Shown in pieces: positions 1 through 10,259 of a stretch of DNA of 64,000 nt. The DNA is taken from contig NC_088646.1 in assembly GCF_964019385.1 (NCBI RefSeq), forward strand, positions 3,229,525 to 3,293,524, read 5' to 3'. Positions within the stretch are counted from its first letter, which is position 1. Each line of letters begins with the position of its first letter. The DNA is from Sycon ciliatum. Taxonomy: Eukaryota; Porifera; Calcarea; Leucosolenida; Sycettidae. Position numbers and translations under genes: made by a program. Below the pieces are notes generated by a model, which worked only from the letters and a program-made list of their open reading frames with translations, ran no database searches and was not told where the DNA came from.

Positions 1-195
1 CTCAAAGTAGAGCTGCGGTTAGATCAAAGTAGAGCTGCTGTTAGCTCAAAGTAGAGCTGCGATTAGCTCAAAGTAGAGCTGCTGTAAGCTCAAAGTAGAG
101 CTGCTGTTAGCTCAAAGTAGAGCTGCGGTTAGCTCAAAGTAGAGCTGCTGTTAGCTCAAAGTAGAGCTGCTGTTAGCTCAACATAGAGCTGCAAT
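1..195. repeat. 22-bp minisatellite, about 9 copies
   Basis: A 22-bp unit built on CTCAAAGTAGAGCTGC followed by GGTTAG or TGTTAG is repeated from the window edge to about 195, with single-base differences between units. The array probably continues beyond the window. Confidence 0.95.
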
Positions 196-589
196 GCTAA
201 ATGGATGTAATATAGCGCAAGGCAGAGCCGCAGCAAATAGCTAGATAACACCAGTTGTGAGAGTGGACCCGATTAGTGGGTACGATAATTATAATGGTGG
301 TGTGAATAAGTTGGATAGGGAGGGATGGGTGGAAAAGAAACACTGCTGAAGCACGATCCGTTGTCTGGTAGAGCACAACAGGGCAAGCAAGATTTGTTTT
401 TCTTTTCCGCAAAATGGGCTGGTGCCATTTGTGATTACACAGCAAAACAAAGCGCATGACGTCAGTCTTGAATGCAGTACAAAGCAATGCAGTGCAGTGT
501 GTGCTAGTTTGGATTGTTGCTAACAAGTACTAGCACAGCTAGTACACCATTAAAAACCTTCACTGGTGAGATCTTTATGCACGAAACAG
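196..589. other. no gene recognised
   Basis: Open stretches here lack coding character. It is probably intron or intergenic sequence upstream of the first candidate exon at 590. Confidence 0.5.
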
Positions 590-664
590 CTGTCTGGAGG
601 AGTTTTACCCATATCTTCAGCGACTTAAGAGTCTTGTTGCTGGTGTGGAGAACGAGGTTGAGCA
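590..664 (+). CDS. candidate exon A of a plus-strand host gene
   Basis: From 591 the frame reads a coiled-coil-like peptide containing LEEFYPYLQRLKSLVAGVEN. It is preceded by an AG acceptor at 588-589 and followed by a strong donor, CA|GTGAGT, after 664, which leaves the reading frame in phase 2. An alternative weaker donor after 656 would leave phase 0. In this frame a stop lies just upstream of the acceptor, so the coding segment must be an internal exon. The family is not recognised. The grouping with exons B, C and D further along the plus strand is inferred from strand and intron phase only. Confidence 0.45.
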
Positions 665-785
665 GTGAGTGCATGTGTGGTGTTACTGGTACTAGTGGTG
701 GTAGGAGTAAGGACTAAATAATTGGTGAACGGGCAGAACGCTTCTGCTTACCCTCCTGAGTCCTGACCTATTTTTTGTAATAATC

Positions 786-838
786 ATGTCTGTGATGCAT
801 GTATGTGCCCGTGTGTGTGTGTTGTGTGCGTGTGTGTG

Positions 839-872
<34 letters not shown>

Positions 873-934
873 CCGTGTGTGTGTGTGCATGTGTGTTTTG
901 TGTCTGTGTCTGTGTGCATGTCGTTGAATGTGCG
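786..934 (+). repeat. (TG)n-rich tract before exon B
   Basis: An imperfect TG microsatellite with interspersed GTGCCC and TGTC steps. It ends about 15-30 nt before the AG that would open candidate exon B. Open frames read through it are low-complexity Cys-Val or His-Thr artefacts. Confidence 0.9.
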
Positions 935-948
935 CGTGCCCGGTGCAG

Positions 949-1151
949 ATGCACTTGCAGTGTGCTGTGGACCAGCTGCAAAGATACAACGTGTGCCCAA
1001 AGCATCACACAAGATTGGTTGACGGTTGCCTAAGGCGGGAAGCGGCACCACCAGAAACAGCTGTTCCACAATTAGTTGAGCAAGCGCAACAGGAGGAGAG
1101 AGTGACTAGTGTACCTGTCGCGGAGGTACAACGGTTAGTGATAGAAATGAG
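949..1151 (+). CDS. candidate exon B of a plus-strand host gene
   Basis: After the acceptor GGTGCAG the frame beginning at 949 (or at 961 if TTGCAG is used) stays open and reads like helical protein: VDQLQRYNVCPKHHTRLVDG, then a Pro-Glu-Ala stretch and VPQLVEQAQQEERV. The likely donor is AG|GTACAA after 1151, giving phase 2, which fits exon C. A second copy of the same donor lies 26 bp earlier because of a tandem duplication and would give phase 0. The starting phase (0) does not fit exon A's strong phase-2 donor, so the join A-B is unresolved. No family is recognised. Confidence 0.4.
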
Positions 1152-1175
1152 GTACAACGGTTAGTGATAGAAATG
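1124..1175. repeat. 26-bp tandem duplication
   Basis: Two perfect copies of a 26-bp unit beginning AGGTACAACGGTTAGTGATA. Each copy carries an AG|GTACAA donor-like site. Because 26 is not a multiple of three, the two donors leave the exon in different phases. Confidence 0.95.
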
Positions 1176-1500
1176 GCCGGCACACGGGAATGTGTTCACA
1201 CAGCCTTTTTGAATGGCACCTAGGATTTCTATGGACTTGCATATGTGTGATACTGGAAGGGCTTCGGGTCCTCCCAACGCAGTATGCTCCCGAATATGGA
1301 TAGTGAGAAAGCAAGACGTTTGTGCTGATGCAAAGCTTATACACGAAATAGGGGAGGGAAGGGAAGAGGGGACTTGGGGGGATTTCTGGACACCCGGAAC
1401 CTCGTCAATAGATGTACCAGTGCTGTAGCTGTTGGAATGTTGATGGCTCTCAGATTTCCACTGGGCTATGGTTTGTTGGTTCATTGCGATGATCCTACAG

Positions 1501-1665
1501 GGCTGCTAGAAGGCAAGCGGGAACAGCTGGGACAGCTCCTCACTTCCTTCCTTACATCAATGCCAGTCAGCTGACTGCACAGTACGTGCCAAAGTCCAGC
1601 TCAAAAGCAGCCGCCTCTTCTCAACAAACTGCGGCGGGGCCAGCAGAAAAGCCTCCCCGCATTCC
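1501..1665 (+). CDS. candidate exon C of a plus-strand host gene
   Basis: An acceptor (TCCTACAG at 1493-1500) opens a frame that stays free of stops to a canonical donor, CC|GTAAGT, after 1665. It encodes 54 residues rich in Ala, Ser, Gln and Pro, including PHFLPYINASQLTAQYVPKS and ending EKPPRI. The exon is symmetric: it enters and leaves in phase 2. This matches exon B's second donor, and exon D at 7337 also needs a phase-2 partner. The intron after it would be about 5.7 kb and holds mobile sequence. Function is unknown. Confidence 0.5.
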
Positions 1666-3170
1666 GTAAGTCGTGTGCCAGTTTGTAGTGAGCTACAGTC
1701 CCCCCCCCCCCAAAGTACTTATGCTATCAGTGTCTTCGTTCACAGATTTGTGGTATTTGTGGCAACAGATCAACGCCAGGTGTGTTTTGCCTGCTAGGCG
1801 TTGAAGTCAGCAAAGTTCTAAATTTCCTGACTCATAACTTGTTTGTTCTTTTCACCATGCAACTTTGGGTTGCATCCTTATGAACTATTGTGTAAATTTC
1901 AACATCAGCATCATTAAAGTGGGCAGGAACAGTGCGTGGTCTAAGACCATGCTGGAGGGAAGGAGGGTACCAGGTGCAAATTCTACTTGGCAGCGGAAGT
2001 ATCAAGTTTGTAGCCCTGGTGTGGCTCACAGTCAAGTGGAAGCTCGTAACCTGGCATGAATGTTTTCAGGGGAAGCATGGTCTAGTCAAAAGTTCATTGC
2101 TTGTCCAAGGAAGCTAAGACTTCTTCGTCCTATATTCCCAGTTGAACTGGAACACTTTCCCCGAAACTGGTTGAATATGCCCTATTAGTTAGGGATTTGT
2201 GTGGAAAATGTCACTGAAAGTGCCACTACGTCCTTATAGAAGCATTGATGAAGCATTGATGAAGCATTGATGAATGTGAAACTCCCAGAACCTTTAGTCT
2301 TCTGGAGACTTGAGTCGAATGGTCTTGGTCCGACGAGGCTGCGATATACCGTTCGGTATTTATTCCGAATCCATCTGTCCTGGGAATTCCTTGTTTAGGG
2401 AACACTAGTGCTGCACTCGACATTGTCTGGTCGCCAAGGTGATCATGGTGATCCGTAGTCCCGCGTCGCGCCTTCCCGGCCTCGGCCCTTTTTACCTCCA
2501 CAGATCTCACCGGAAAAAGATGACGACGCTGTTTTGGTGAATATTTTCTGAGCGCCTCGAAAGTCCGTGCGCCAAATCCAAAAAAGTTGATAGCCTTTTC
2601 TTCTTTCTCGAGTGATCTGTGGTGATTTTTTCAAGCTTCTTCGCAGTATTATATATCCAATGGCTCCGGAGAAGAAAAGTCGAAAAACGTAGTCACTGGC
2701 CTTATTTCAAGTGACAGCAGGAGAAGAATTCTGAATTTGCGTAATTTGTCATTAAGACTTCGCTTCAATTGTGTTCTGTAGGCCCCAGAGTTGCATGTTG
2801 GAAGTAGAGCCAAGGTTTTGGTCGTGGTGGTCGCTCCTTCTGGAGTTCGACACACGTGCAGCTCGCACCTTGTGGACGAGATTTTGTCCCTCCACCAGCT
2901 CGACAAGTGTCACAACAGCAACAGCTGACTCAGTGGCATGCTCTGCATAAAGCAATTCTTATCCCACCGCGATGACCACCCCAGATCCCACCACGAGCCC
3001 CACTGAAGGAAGAAAATAAAATTGGACTATGCTGGTCCCTCAAACATCACCTGTTGGATACTTGTTGTGTGCAAACACCATAGTCTGGTATCAATTCATC
3101 TCAGAATGTCAACATTGAAATATACTGAGTGTGTCATCAGAAATTGACACTTTCTGGACAACAGACCAAT
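1666..3170. other. intron-like stretch, no gene recognised
   Basis: A poly-C run lies near 1700 and three tandem copies of GAAGCATTGATG near 2240-2275. No coding sequence is convincing. It probably forms the 5' part of the intron between exons C and D. Confidence 0.5.
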
Positions 3171-3454
3171 GCTAGTAGTCAACAAACAGCACATGCACTG
3201 AACTATTTTGAGTAGGAGCACTGGTATGCACCGCATGTACATGCAGCTCCATAAAATGATCAACCGAGGCAATGTTTATATACTGGCACACAGAGACATG
3301 GACAGCAATAGCGACAACACACCAATTGAAGGGTAGTTGTCCGCAACCAGTTGTGAACCAGGTAACGAGTGAGGTATGGAAGCAAGGACTGAGAACAGAG
3401 TGTCTCAAATGAAAAAAAAGGTGTGCAAGTAGATTGCAGAACCACTTGGGGCCG

Positions 3455-3976
3455 TCAGATTGATTTGTGCCATGCTCCCCGCCGAAACATGACCAGCGGA
3501 AAACAGTACTGAGTGCACTGCTCCCTGAGCAGCCAGGAATACGTGTGGTTGTCGGTGAACTGCTTGCAGCAAACGAAGAAGCCCTCTGCTGAAGGCCGGG
3601 TGTGTGTTGCTGCCAGATTCCTCGGTGAGTACACATACGGACGCACACTGAGTTCGTCAAAGCAGCCATCGGTGAAACGGCTCAGCTCATCGTACGTGCG
3701 GTGATGGTCTTTGGCTTTGAAGGCCCAATCCAATTGCTTGGGAGAAGTATATCCCTGGCTAATGGCGAACTCCTTGTAGGCAAATGGCCACATTGACTTG
3801 ACAATGCATTGGATGATGTTCATCTCCCAGTGCAAGCCACCTGAAATGGGTAGTACCCAATCAAATTTCCCCATCAGGAATGTTTTTTGGGGCGTCAATT
3901 CACCCTTCTCAACCAGATCATCTAAAAACTGCCTCAGCCTCTCACGTAACGTACTCATGTTCCCTGCTACACCCAA
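3455..3976 (-). pseudogene. fragment of an unclassified repeat-borne protein (C-terminal part)
   Basis: The minus strand is open for 173 residues, starting MGVAGNMSTLRERLRQFLDD. A core reads WVLPISGGLHWEMNIIQCIV, then AYKEFAISQGYTS and DHHRTYDELSRF. I recall this G-LH-EMN and DHH pattern from large families of uncharacterised proteins in cnidarian and sponge genomes, but I cannot name a function. The upstream minus-strand pieces at 5003-6139 look like the rest of the same protein, separated by about 1 kb that includes another repeat. The copy is degraded. It lies antisense inside the inferred intron of the plus-strand host gene. Confidence 0.45.
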
Positions 3977-4014
3977 GCCACTGCTACACCCAAGCCACTG
4001 CTACACCCAAGCCC
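3962..4014. repeat. 17-bp tandem repeat, 3 copies
   Basis: ACACCCAAGCCACTGCT is repeated about three times immediately upstream (minus-strand sense) of the 3455-3976 open frame. Confidence 0.9.
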
Positions 4015-4045
4015 CTTTAGTATTGTATAACCCAGTACCAGTTCA

Positions 4046-4262
4046 ATATCAGCATTAGATAAACCTTGTTATAGTTCACACATGTTTTTAGTTTGACAGC
4101 ATGAAACAAGGTGGAGGATACTGTGTTCGGAAACAGTGACCTCACTACAACCATCCACGGTTGGCAGAGCCCCGGTCCGTTGGGAGCATCTGAACTATTA
4201 TGGGTGTTGAACCCGGTTCTGACCCTCATTATGCTAGGGGAGTTTTAAGACTACTCCTTACG
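4046..4262 (+). repeat. dispersed repeat, copy 1 (same family as the 14.4 and 16.2 kb arms)
   Basis: Shares long stretches with 14400-14600 and, inverted, with 16144-16306: GATAAACCTTGTTATAGTTC, GTTCGGAAACAGTGACCT, GGTTGGCAGAGCCCCGGTCC and CCTCATTATGCTAGGGG. Just downstream (4315-4370) is the CTTCTGCCCATGGCGTC motif that also builds the 15.9-16.15 kb hairpin. The family is unclassified and no protein is seen. Confidence 0.8.
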
Positions 4263-4471
4263 TCAGTTGTGTATTCTTTGATCGCTCCTGGATGTCGTCC
4301 TTAAATCTTTTTTTCTTCCAACTTCTGCCCATGGCGTCTCTCTCAGCTCGTCAGCTGTCAACAGTCACTGTCACCACCATGACACTGTCGCGAGAAGGTG
4401 CTCTCTGTAGACGAGGTTGGTGATGTCCCGACGTGGCCATGGGTAGGCCTTCACCACGTCGGAACACCCCG

Positions 4472-4740
4472 GCTACATGTTGGTTACCTCCACTAGCTCC
4501 GCTGGGAAATAACTTGTTTGTTAATGATGTTGTCACGTAAACTATTTTTGGTCAAAAATTTGAATTTCATCTACAAACCTGAACAATTACAAGTGCCTCA
4601 ATTTTGCTACACGTTGGTTACCTCCATTAGTACCACTGGGAACTAACTCGTATGTTATTGATGTTGTCGCGTAAACTAGTACTGCTCAAAAACTTAGATT
4701 TCATTTACAAACCTGAACAACTACAAGTGCCTCAATTTGA
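4472..4740. repeat. diverged tandem duplication, ~134-bp unit
   Basis: Two adjacent copies, each containing TTGGTTACCTCCA, ACAAACCTGAACAA and ACAAGTGCCTCAATTT at matching spacing. They have diverged by roughly a sixth of positions, so the duplication is old. Confidence 0.85.
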
Positions 4741-5002
4741 TCATGCAGTTTTTAGTTACGTACATACTCTCATAAAATTAAAGAAAAACAAGCTGGAGTT
4801 ACGTCTTACCTCCGGTGTCAACTCGTATCAAGTGGAGTTAATCCTAGGGTAAACGTGCAGATGTCCAACTGCGGAAGATATCTTGTCTCTTCACAAAGAA
4901 CTACCTTGAAGGAATTTCTTGACCCTTTCAAAAGAACTACTTGGTAGGAATGAGCACAGAAAATTCTACACAGCTACTATTTACATTGAGCAATGACTAT
5001 GT

Positions 5003-6139
5003 CTAGCCCCTTGTACCGCATGCACTCTTCAGGTCAGCCTTCGACATTTTGTCGACATGCAATATTCTTGCTTCATGGTTAGCCAATTTGGCTGCATCAC
5101 GCCTTGCCTCCTCCATCACAGTCAATATGAGGGAGCACGGCAAGCTGTCACACACAACAGTGAGCCATTCCCTCACCCCCCTAATCATCTACACATTGTT
5201 TTACCCTTGCACGCTTCCCAACATCGCGCAACACAATGCGAACAGCTTCATGGGAGTTGGGGTTGACAAAAATGGGCTCTAGAAATCCAACATCTGCCGG
5301 GGACACAAGGGGTACATCTTCACCACTGGTCTTTGAGGACACGCTGGTCAACGAAACACCGGTACTGCTGTCCACATGATGCGTTACATACACAAATCCG
5401 GTGCCCGACTTTTGTGTGCCTGACTTTAGTGTGCCTGGCTTTAGTGCGCCTGACTTGGTGACTTTGATGTGCTCGGTCTACACCACTGATTTTGCCTCGG
5501 TCAGCTTGCAGTGCCTGCCTCACGTTTACCCTGCACGTTGCATTAGGACACAAATGCAGCCTGCGCTCCGTATGTGTGCAACATTTGGGGCAGATCTTCC
5601 GAAGTGCTCAGAAGGTGCTCAGAAGTGCTAATAGTGAGCCTACAGTGAGCCTACACTTTCCTTTTTCAGACTACTTATTTTCTTCTCGAGTAATTCAATT
5701 TTGCTATCCTTCTGCTAATGCGGCACCTTCGACATTGCGGCCCAACACACAATTTTGGTCACCAACACACTCTCTCTCTAAACGCTGCAAAGAATCAACA
5801 TTATCAACAGTCAACATCATCTACTTTGAGGCTGAGGAAGTTTTTAGATTGGGACTGGCTGAAGACAGGGGGACAAGAAGCATTTATATCATCGGTGAAT
5901 TCGCAGGAGTTTACCTCTGGAAGAGGGACATCATCGCTGGCATCTACAGAGTCCCCACAGCTAGCGCCCCTCAGAGGCTCGTACGGAGGGTGGTTGTTGA
6001 CTAAATCCTTCGAGTCAGCCAGTCGTCCGCAGCTCCTACAAATTGCAGACACGTCTCGTCCAGAGCGCTGGCAACACTGCCAGGATACATTTGCGGACCC
6101 GAGCATCCTTCGAGCTATGCTGCGGCGATTCCCATTCAC
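5003..6139 (-). pseudogene. fragments of an unclassified repeat-borne protein (N-terminal and middle part)
   Basis: Three overlapping or adjacent minus-strand open pieces look coding. At 6139-5804 there is a Cys-rich segment reading CCQRSGRDVSAICRSCGR. At 5553-5320 is HLCPNATCRVNVRQALQADR, probably a zinc-binding part. At 5393-5003 is PIFVNPNSHEAVRIVLRDVG followed in another frame by GVREWLTVVCDSLPCSLI. The frames change between pieces, so this copy is no longer a single reading frame. Order and strand suggest the same protein as the 3455-3976 fragment. I do not recognise a named family; transposon-borne or host pseudogene are both possible. Confidence 0.4.
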
Positions 6140-6261
6140 CGTGGAAGGGATTCTTGCACGTCAACTGGTATTGAGAACCTCCAGACTTTCTCTTCTCCCT
6201 CGATATCTTCGCCATGATGACAATATGAGAATGAAGTTGAAGACACCACTGCAGCTGTACT

Positions 6262-6693
6262 TATGGTTGATAATATGGTGGTAAAGACACACCTGGCAAT
6301 ATGGCGGTAAACACACGCCTGCCCACACACGCTCTCTAGGCTGCAAAGTTCTGGCACAGAGCTCTCCTTCTCACCACCACCACCATCAGTTCGCACCTGG
6401 CGCCTGGTCGATGCGAAGAAGATTGCCTGATGAGTCCAGCGGGGACGAAACGTACGTCGCAATCGAGCTATGTCGTTGCTGTGTCATCATCTATGTGCCA
6501 TGCGCTACTTGATGTACCAGCCTGCAATGCCGGATACCGCCAGCCATGCATCGACCAGGCGCCAGGCGCGAACTGATGGTGGTGGTGGTGAGAAGGAGAG
6601 CTGAACTTTGCAGCCTAGAGACCGTGTGTGGGCAGGCGTGTGTTTACCGCCATATTGCCAGGTGTGTCTTTACCACCATATTATCAACCATAT
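6262..6693. mobile_element. fold-back element with ~150-bp inverted arms
   Basis: 6262-6414 and 6548-6693 are near-perfect inverted repeats separated by about 130 bp. The arms contain ACACACCTGGCAATATGGCG and CACCTGGCGCCTGGTCGATG or their complements. A diverged relative of the arm appears near 61705-61735. No coding capacity. It lies inside the inferred C-D intron. Confidence 0.85.
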
Positions 6694-6699
6694 GATGAC

Positions 6700-7227
6700 A
6701 ATATGTTGAAAATTCTAAACAGGTTTCTTCTCGTCGCTTCTCTCTCTTGAACGACATGGTAGATTTCAAATTTGTTTCGGGCAAAACCTCCAGAAACCCT
6801 TTCAATACAGGCTAAAACAACCTCCGCAGTTTTAGAGTTATCTCCGCCAAGTTACCAAAAGAGGGACTGATATTTCAAGGAAAATCGAAATTGTGCCATA
6901 CGATCTCTTTCAATGGGAACAGAAGCCCTTCAGGCGCACTCATCTTCCTTTTTTTCCGACCACGGGCGCACACGGGCGCACCGCGCGATTTCACAGTGCG
7001 TACTTGTCAGTCTCCATATCAACGCCCGAGTTTTTCGTGTAAAAACCTGAACGTTCCCTGAACAAGGGATTCCCTCGACTGGTTATGTGACCCAGTACCA
7101 ATGCGTATTTTTTTAGACTTTGCTTCACCTTCAAGAGAAAGTAGCATGTCAGCATCCTAGGTCAGAGGAAAGTAGTTCTGGTTCTGCTAGAGGATACCCA
7201 ATAGCGGCCTGTGTGTGCATATATGTG

Positions 7228-7228
<1 letters not shown>
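6700..7228. other. no gene recognised
   Basis: Intron-like sequence without a convincing exon or repeat, leading into the TG tract before exon D. Confidence 0.5.
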
Positions 7229-7279
<51 letters not shown>

Positions 7280-7326
7280 TGTACGTGCGTGTGTGTGTGT
7301 GCACGTGCGTGTGTATGTGTGCGTGT
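7229..7326 (+). repeat. (TG)n tract directly before exon D
   Basis: A long TG microsatellite ends only about ten bases before the acceptor CTTCTACAG of exon D. Confidence 0.95.
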
Positions 7327-7336
7327 GCTTCTACAG

Positions 7337-7877
7337 GAAAGGCCTACGGATTGAGAGATATGGAAAAGGCCGAGTTTACCATTCTATGTACCCAATCTTG
7401 ATTGCTCCACCGTGTGTGGACGATGCTGCTCCGGGAACATTCCGTCGCTTAGAGCCCAGTGAAATTCCAATACTACACTTACCCTGGACAGGAACGGACC
7501 TCATATACCTAGACCACCTCTGCTCAACGGATAAAAGTGGTGTCTCTGCAGACAACTCTGACTTTGTAGAAGACGATCATGATTGGCATCGCAAACACGT
7601 CGGGAAATTTGGTCTGTTGGATGTCAGCAAGAAAGCCGCCGACTCTATGCCGTCAGGAGATGGTCGTGCAAGTCGTGGCAGTGTTGGAACAAGTGCAGGC
7701 CAGCAGCCACGCACAACCACTGTACCAGCAGCTGCTGCTGATGCTCCACAACAGCAGAGTGGACACTTTGCTCAACCCCCGAACTTGCCTCCAGTCCAAG
7801 AGAACCAAATTCTGGAGGGAGGTGCTGGATTAGGAGAAGGGCCGGCCATTCCTCAGCATAATCCTTTCAGTCCGTGA
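7337..7877 (+). CDS. candidate terminal exon D of a plus-strand host gene
   Basis: The acceptor CTTCTACAG follows a TG microsatellite, and the frame then stays open for 179 residues to a TGA at 7875. The first base completes a codon started in the previous exon (phase 2), which matches exon C. The protein starts [20 protein letters not shown], continues through an acidic stretch with [17 protein letters not shown], and ends in a Gln-, Pro- and Ala-rich, probably disordered tail. No known domain is recognised and no membrane segment is seen. The exon stands downstream of a mobile-element-rich intron. The assignment to the same gene as A-C rests on phase and strand only. Confidence 0.55.
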
Positions 7878-7934
7878 ACAAAGCTGCAACTTTTCCTAAT
7901 GGTATGTGACATGTGTTAGGTAATTGGATGAATG

Positions 7935-7935
7935 T

Positions 7936-7978
<43 letters not shown>

Positions 7979-8135
7979 GTGTGTGTGTGTATGCGTGTGC
8001 GTGTGTGTGCATGTGTATGTGCATGTGCGCCGGTGTGCGCCTATGTGCCTGTGTGTGTGGGTGTGGGTGTTTGTATGTGTGTGTGTGTGGGTGTGTGGGT
8101 GTGTGGGTGTGGGTGTTTGTATGTGTAGTGCACTG
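7935..8135 (+). repeat. (TG)n and TGGGTG-rich tract
   Basis: A TG microsatellite passing into imperfect GTGTGGGTG repeats, following exon D. Confidence 0.95.
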
Positions 8136-8191
8136 TACATATTGTACACGGTGTAAAATAGTAGACAGTACAGTCATGATGAAAACAGACT

Positions 8192-8595
8192 GCGTAGAGT
8201 ACGCGTAGAGTACGCGTAGAGTACGCGTAGAGTACGCGTAGAGTACGCGTAGAGTACGCGTAGAGTACGCGTAGAGTACGCGTAGAGTACGCGTAGAGTA
8301 CGCGTAGAGTACGCGTAGAGTACGCGTAGAGTACGCGTAGAGTACGCGTAGAGTACGCGTAGAGTACGCGTAGAGTACGCGTAGAGTACGCGTAGAGTAC
8401 GCGTAGAGTACGCGTAGAGTACGCGTAGAGTACGCGTAGAGTACGCGTAGAGTACGCGTAGAGTACGCGTAGAGTACGCGTAGAGTACGCGTAGAGTACG
8501 CGTAGAGTACGCGTAGAGTACGCGTAGAGTACGCGTAGAGTACGCGTAGAGTACGCGTAGAGTACGCGTAGAGTACGCGTAGAGTACGCGTAGAG
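8192..8595. repeat. 11-bp minisatellite, ~37 perfect copies
   Basis: The unit GCGTAGAGTAC is repeated essentially without change for about 404 bp. Every unit junction contains the palindrome TACGCGTA. Because three units make 33 bp, all frames repeat every 11 codons, which gives the long artefactual minus-strand open frames seen here. Confidence 0.98.
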
Positions 8596-8748
8596 AGGAT
8601 GAAGGAAAAGTCGTTACGTCTCTTGGGCATCTTAGCAGACTATTTCCTCGCTTTCCTTTTGCATGTGTGTGAGCACAGGCACACGGTCTACCAGTAGATA
8701 TTGAGCACAGGCACACGGTGGACAAACTCTGAGTGCAGTACAGTGAAT

Positions 8749-8936
8749 AGGTGTCCAGAGCCGGTGCTTGCTGTGTGTGTTTGATTTTCGGCACTGAATT
8801 TGTTCAGATGACAGTCCTCCTTCCATGCTGGATCCCACACAGGTGTCCAGAGCCAATGCTTGCTATGTGTGTTTGATTTTCGGTACTGAATTTGTTCAGA
8901 TGACAGTCATCCTTTCATGCTGGATCCCACACACTC
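8749..8936. repeat. ~92-bp tandem duplication
   Basis: Two copies of a segment starting GGTGTCCAGAGCC and ending GCTGGATCCCACACA differ at several positions. It sits between the 11-bp and 24-bp satellites. Confidence 0.9.
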
Positions 8937-9039
8937 TCACTGTGGATGGATTTGCGTATAATGGGACTTGATCATGTTCTTTATGACGGGTCGAGTGGAC
9001 TAGTGGATTCTGCCCTCCCTCGATCAGCTAAGATGCGAC

Positions 9040-10252
9040 TTGATCATCACATTGATCATGTGACATTGCCTTCCCCTGATCATGTGATACTACCTGCCCC
9101 GTATCATGTGACAAACCCTTCACTTGATCATGTGACACTGCCTGCCCTTGATCATGTGACACTACCTTCCCTTGATCATGTGACATTGCCTGCCCTTGAT
9201 CATGGGACACTACATACCCTAGCTTGATCATGTGACACTGCCTGCCCTTGATCATGTGACACTACCTGCCCTTGATCATGTGACACTACCTGCCCTTGAT
9301 CATGTGACACTACCCGCCCTTGATCATGTGACGCTACATGCCCTTGATCATGTGACACTGTCTTCCCATGATCATGTGACACTACCCACCCTTGATCATG
9401 TGACACTGCCTGTCCTTGATCATGTGACACTACCTGCCCTTGATCATGTGACAATGTCAATGCATTCCCTTGATCATGTGATATTGCCTGCCCCTGATCA
9501 TGTGACACTACATGCCCTTGATCATGTGACACTACCTGCCCTTGATCATGTGACACTGCCTTCGCTTGATCATGTGACACTGCCTGCCCTTGATCATGTG
9601 ACACTACCTGCCCTTGATCATGTGACACTGCCTTCACTTGATCATGTGACACTGCCTGCCCTTGATCATGTGACACTACCTGCCCTTGATTATGTGACAA
9701 TGCATTCCCTTGATCATGTGATATTGCCTGCCCCTGATCATGTGACACTACATGCCCTTGATCATCTGACACTACCCGCCCTTGATCATGTGACACTGCC
9801 CTACACTTGATCATGTGACACTGCCTGCCCTTGATCATGTGACACTACCTGCCCTTGATCATGTGACAATGCATTCCCTTGATCATGTGACATTGCCTGC
9901 CCCTGATCATGTGACACTACATGCCCTTGATCATGTGATACTGCCTGCCCTTGATCATGTGAGACTGCCTGCCCTTGATCATGTGACACTGCCTGTCCTT
10001 GATCATGACTCATGTAACACTGCCTGTCCTTGATCATGTTACCCTTCATGCCTTTGATCATGTGACACTACATGCCCTTAATCATGTGACACTGTCTTCC
10101 CTTGATGACACTACCTGCCCTTGATCATGTGACACTACATGCCCTTGATCATGTGACACTGCCTTCACTTGATCATGTGACACCACCTGTCCTTAATCAT
10201 GTAGCAATGCCTTCCCTTGACCATGTGACATTGCCTGCCCTGATCATGTGCC
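9040..10252. repeat. 24-bp satellite, ~50 copies
   Basis: The unit is close to CTTGATCATGTGACACTACCTG plus CC. Variants alternate ACTGCC, ACTACC and AATGCA, and there is a visible higher-order order of variants. Since 24 is divisible by three, both strands stay open as 8-residue repeats (LDHVTLPA on plus, SHDQGQAV on minus). I treat these as artefacts, not protein. Confidence 0.97.
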
Positions 10253-10259
10253 TGCCCTA

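Noticed and set aside
7215-7336. Extension of exon D upstream through the TG tract
   Set aside because: The Cys-Val stretch is microsatellite. A clean acceptor stands at the tract's end.
7896-8794. Long minus-strand open frames of repeated STRTLRVLYAY residues
   Set aside because: They are the 11-bp minisatellite read in frame (three units equal 33 bp). No start context or other coding evidence.
9028-10061. Open frames on both strands with LDHVTLPA and SHDQGQAV repeats, and the idea of a CRISPR-like array
   Set aside because: A 24-bp head-to-tail satellite without unique spacers. Openness follows from the period being divisible by three.
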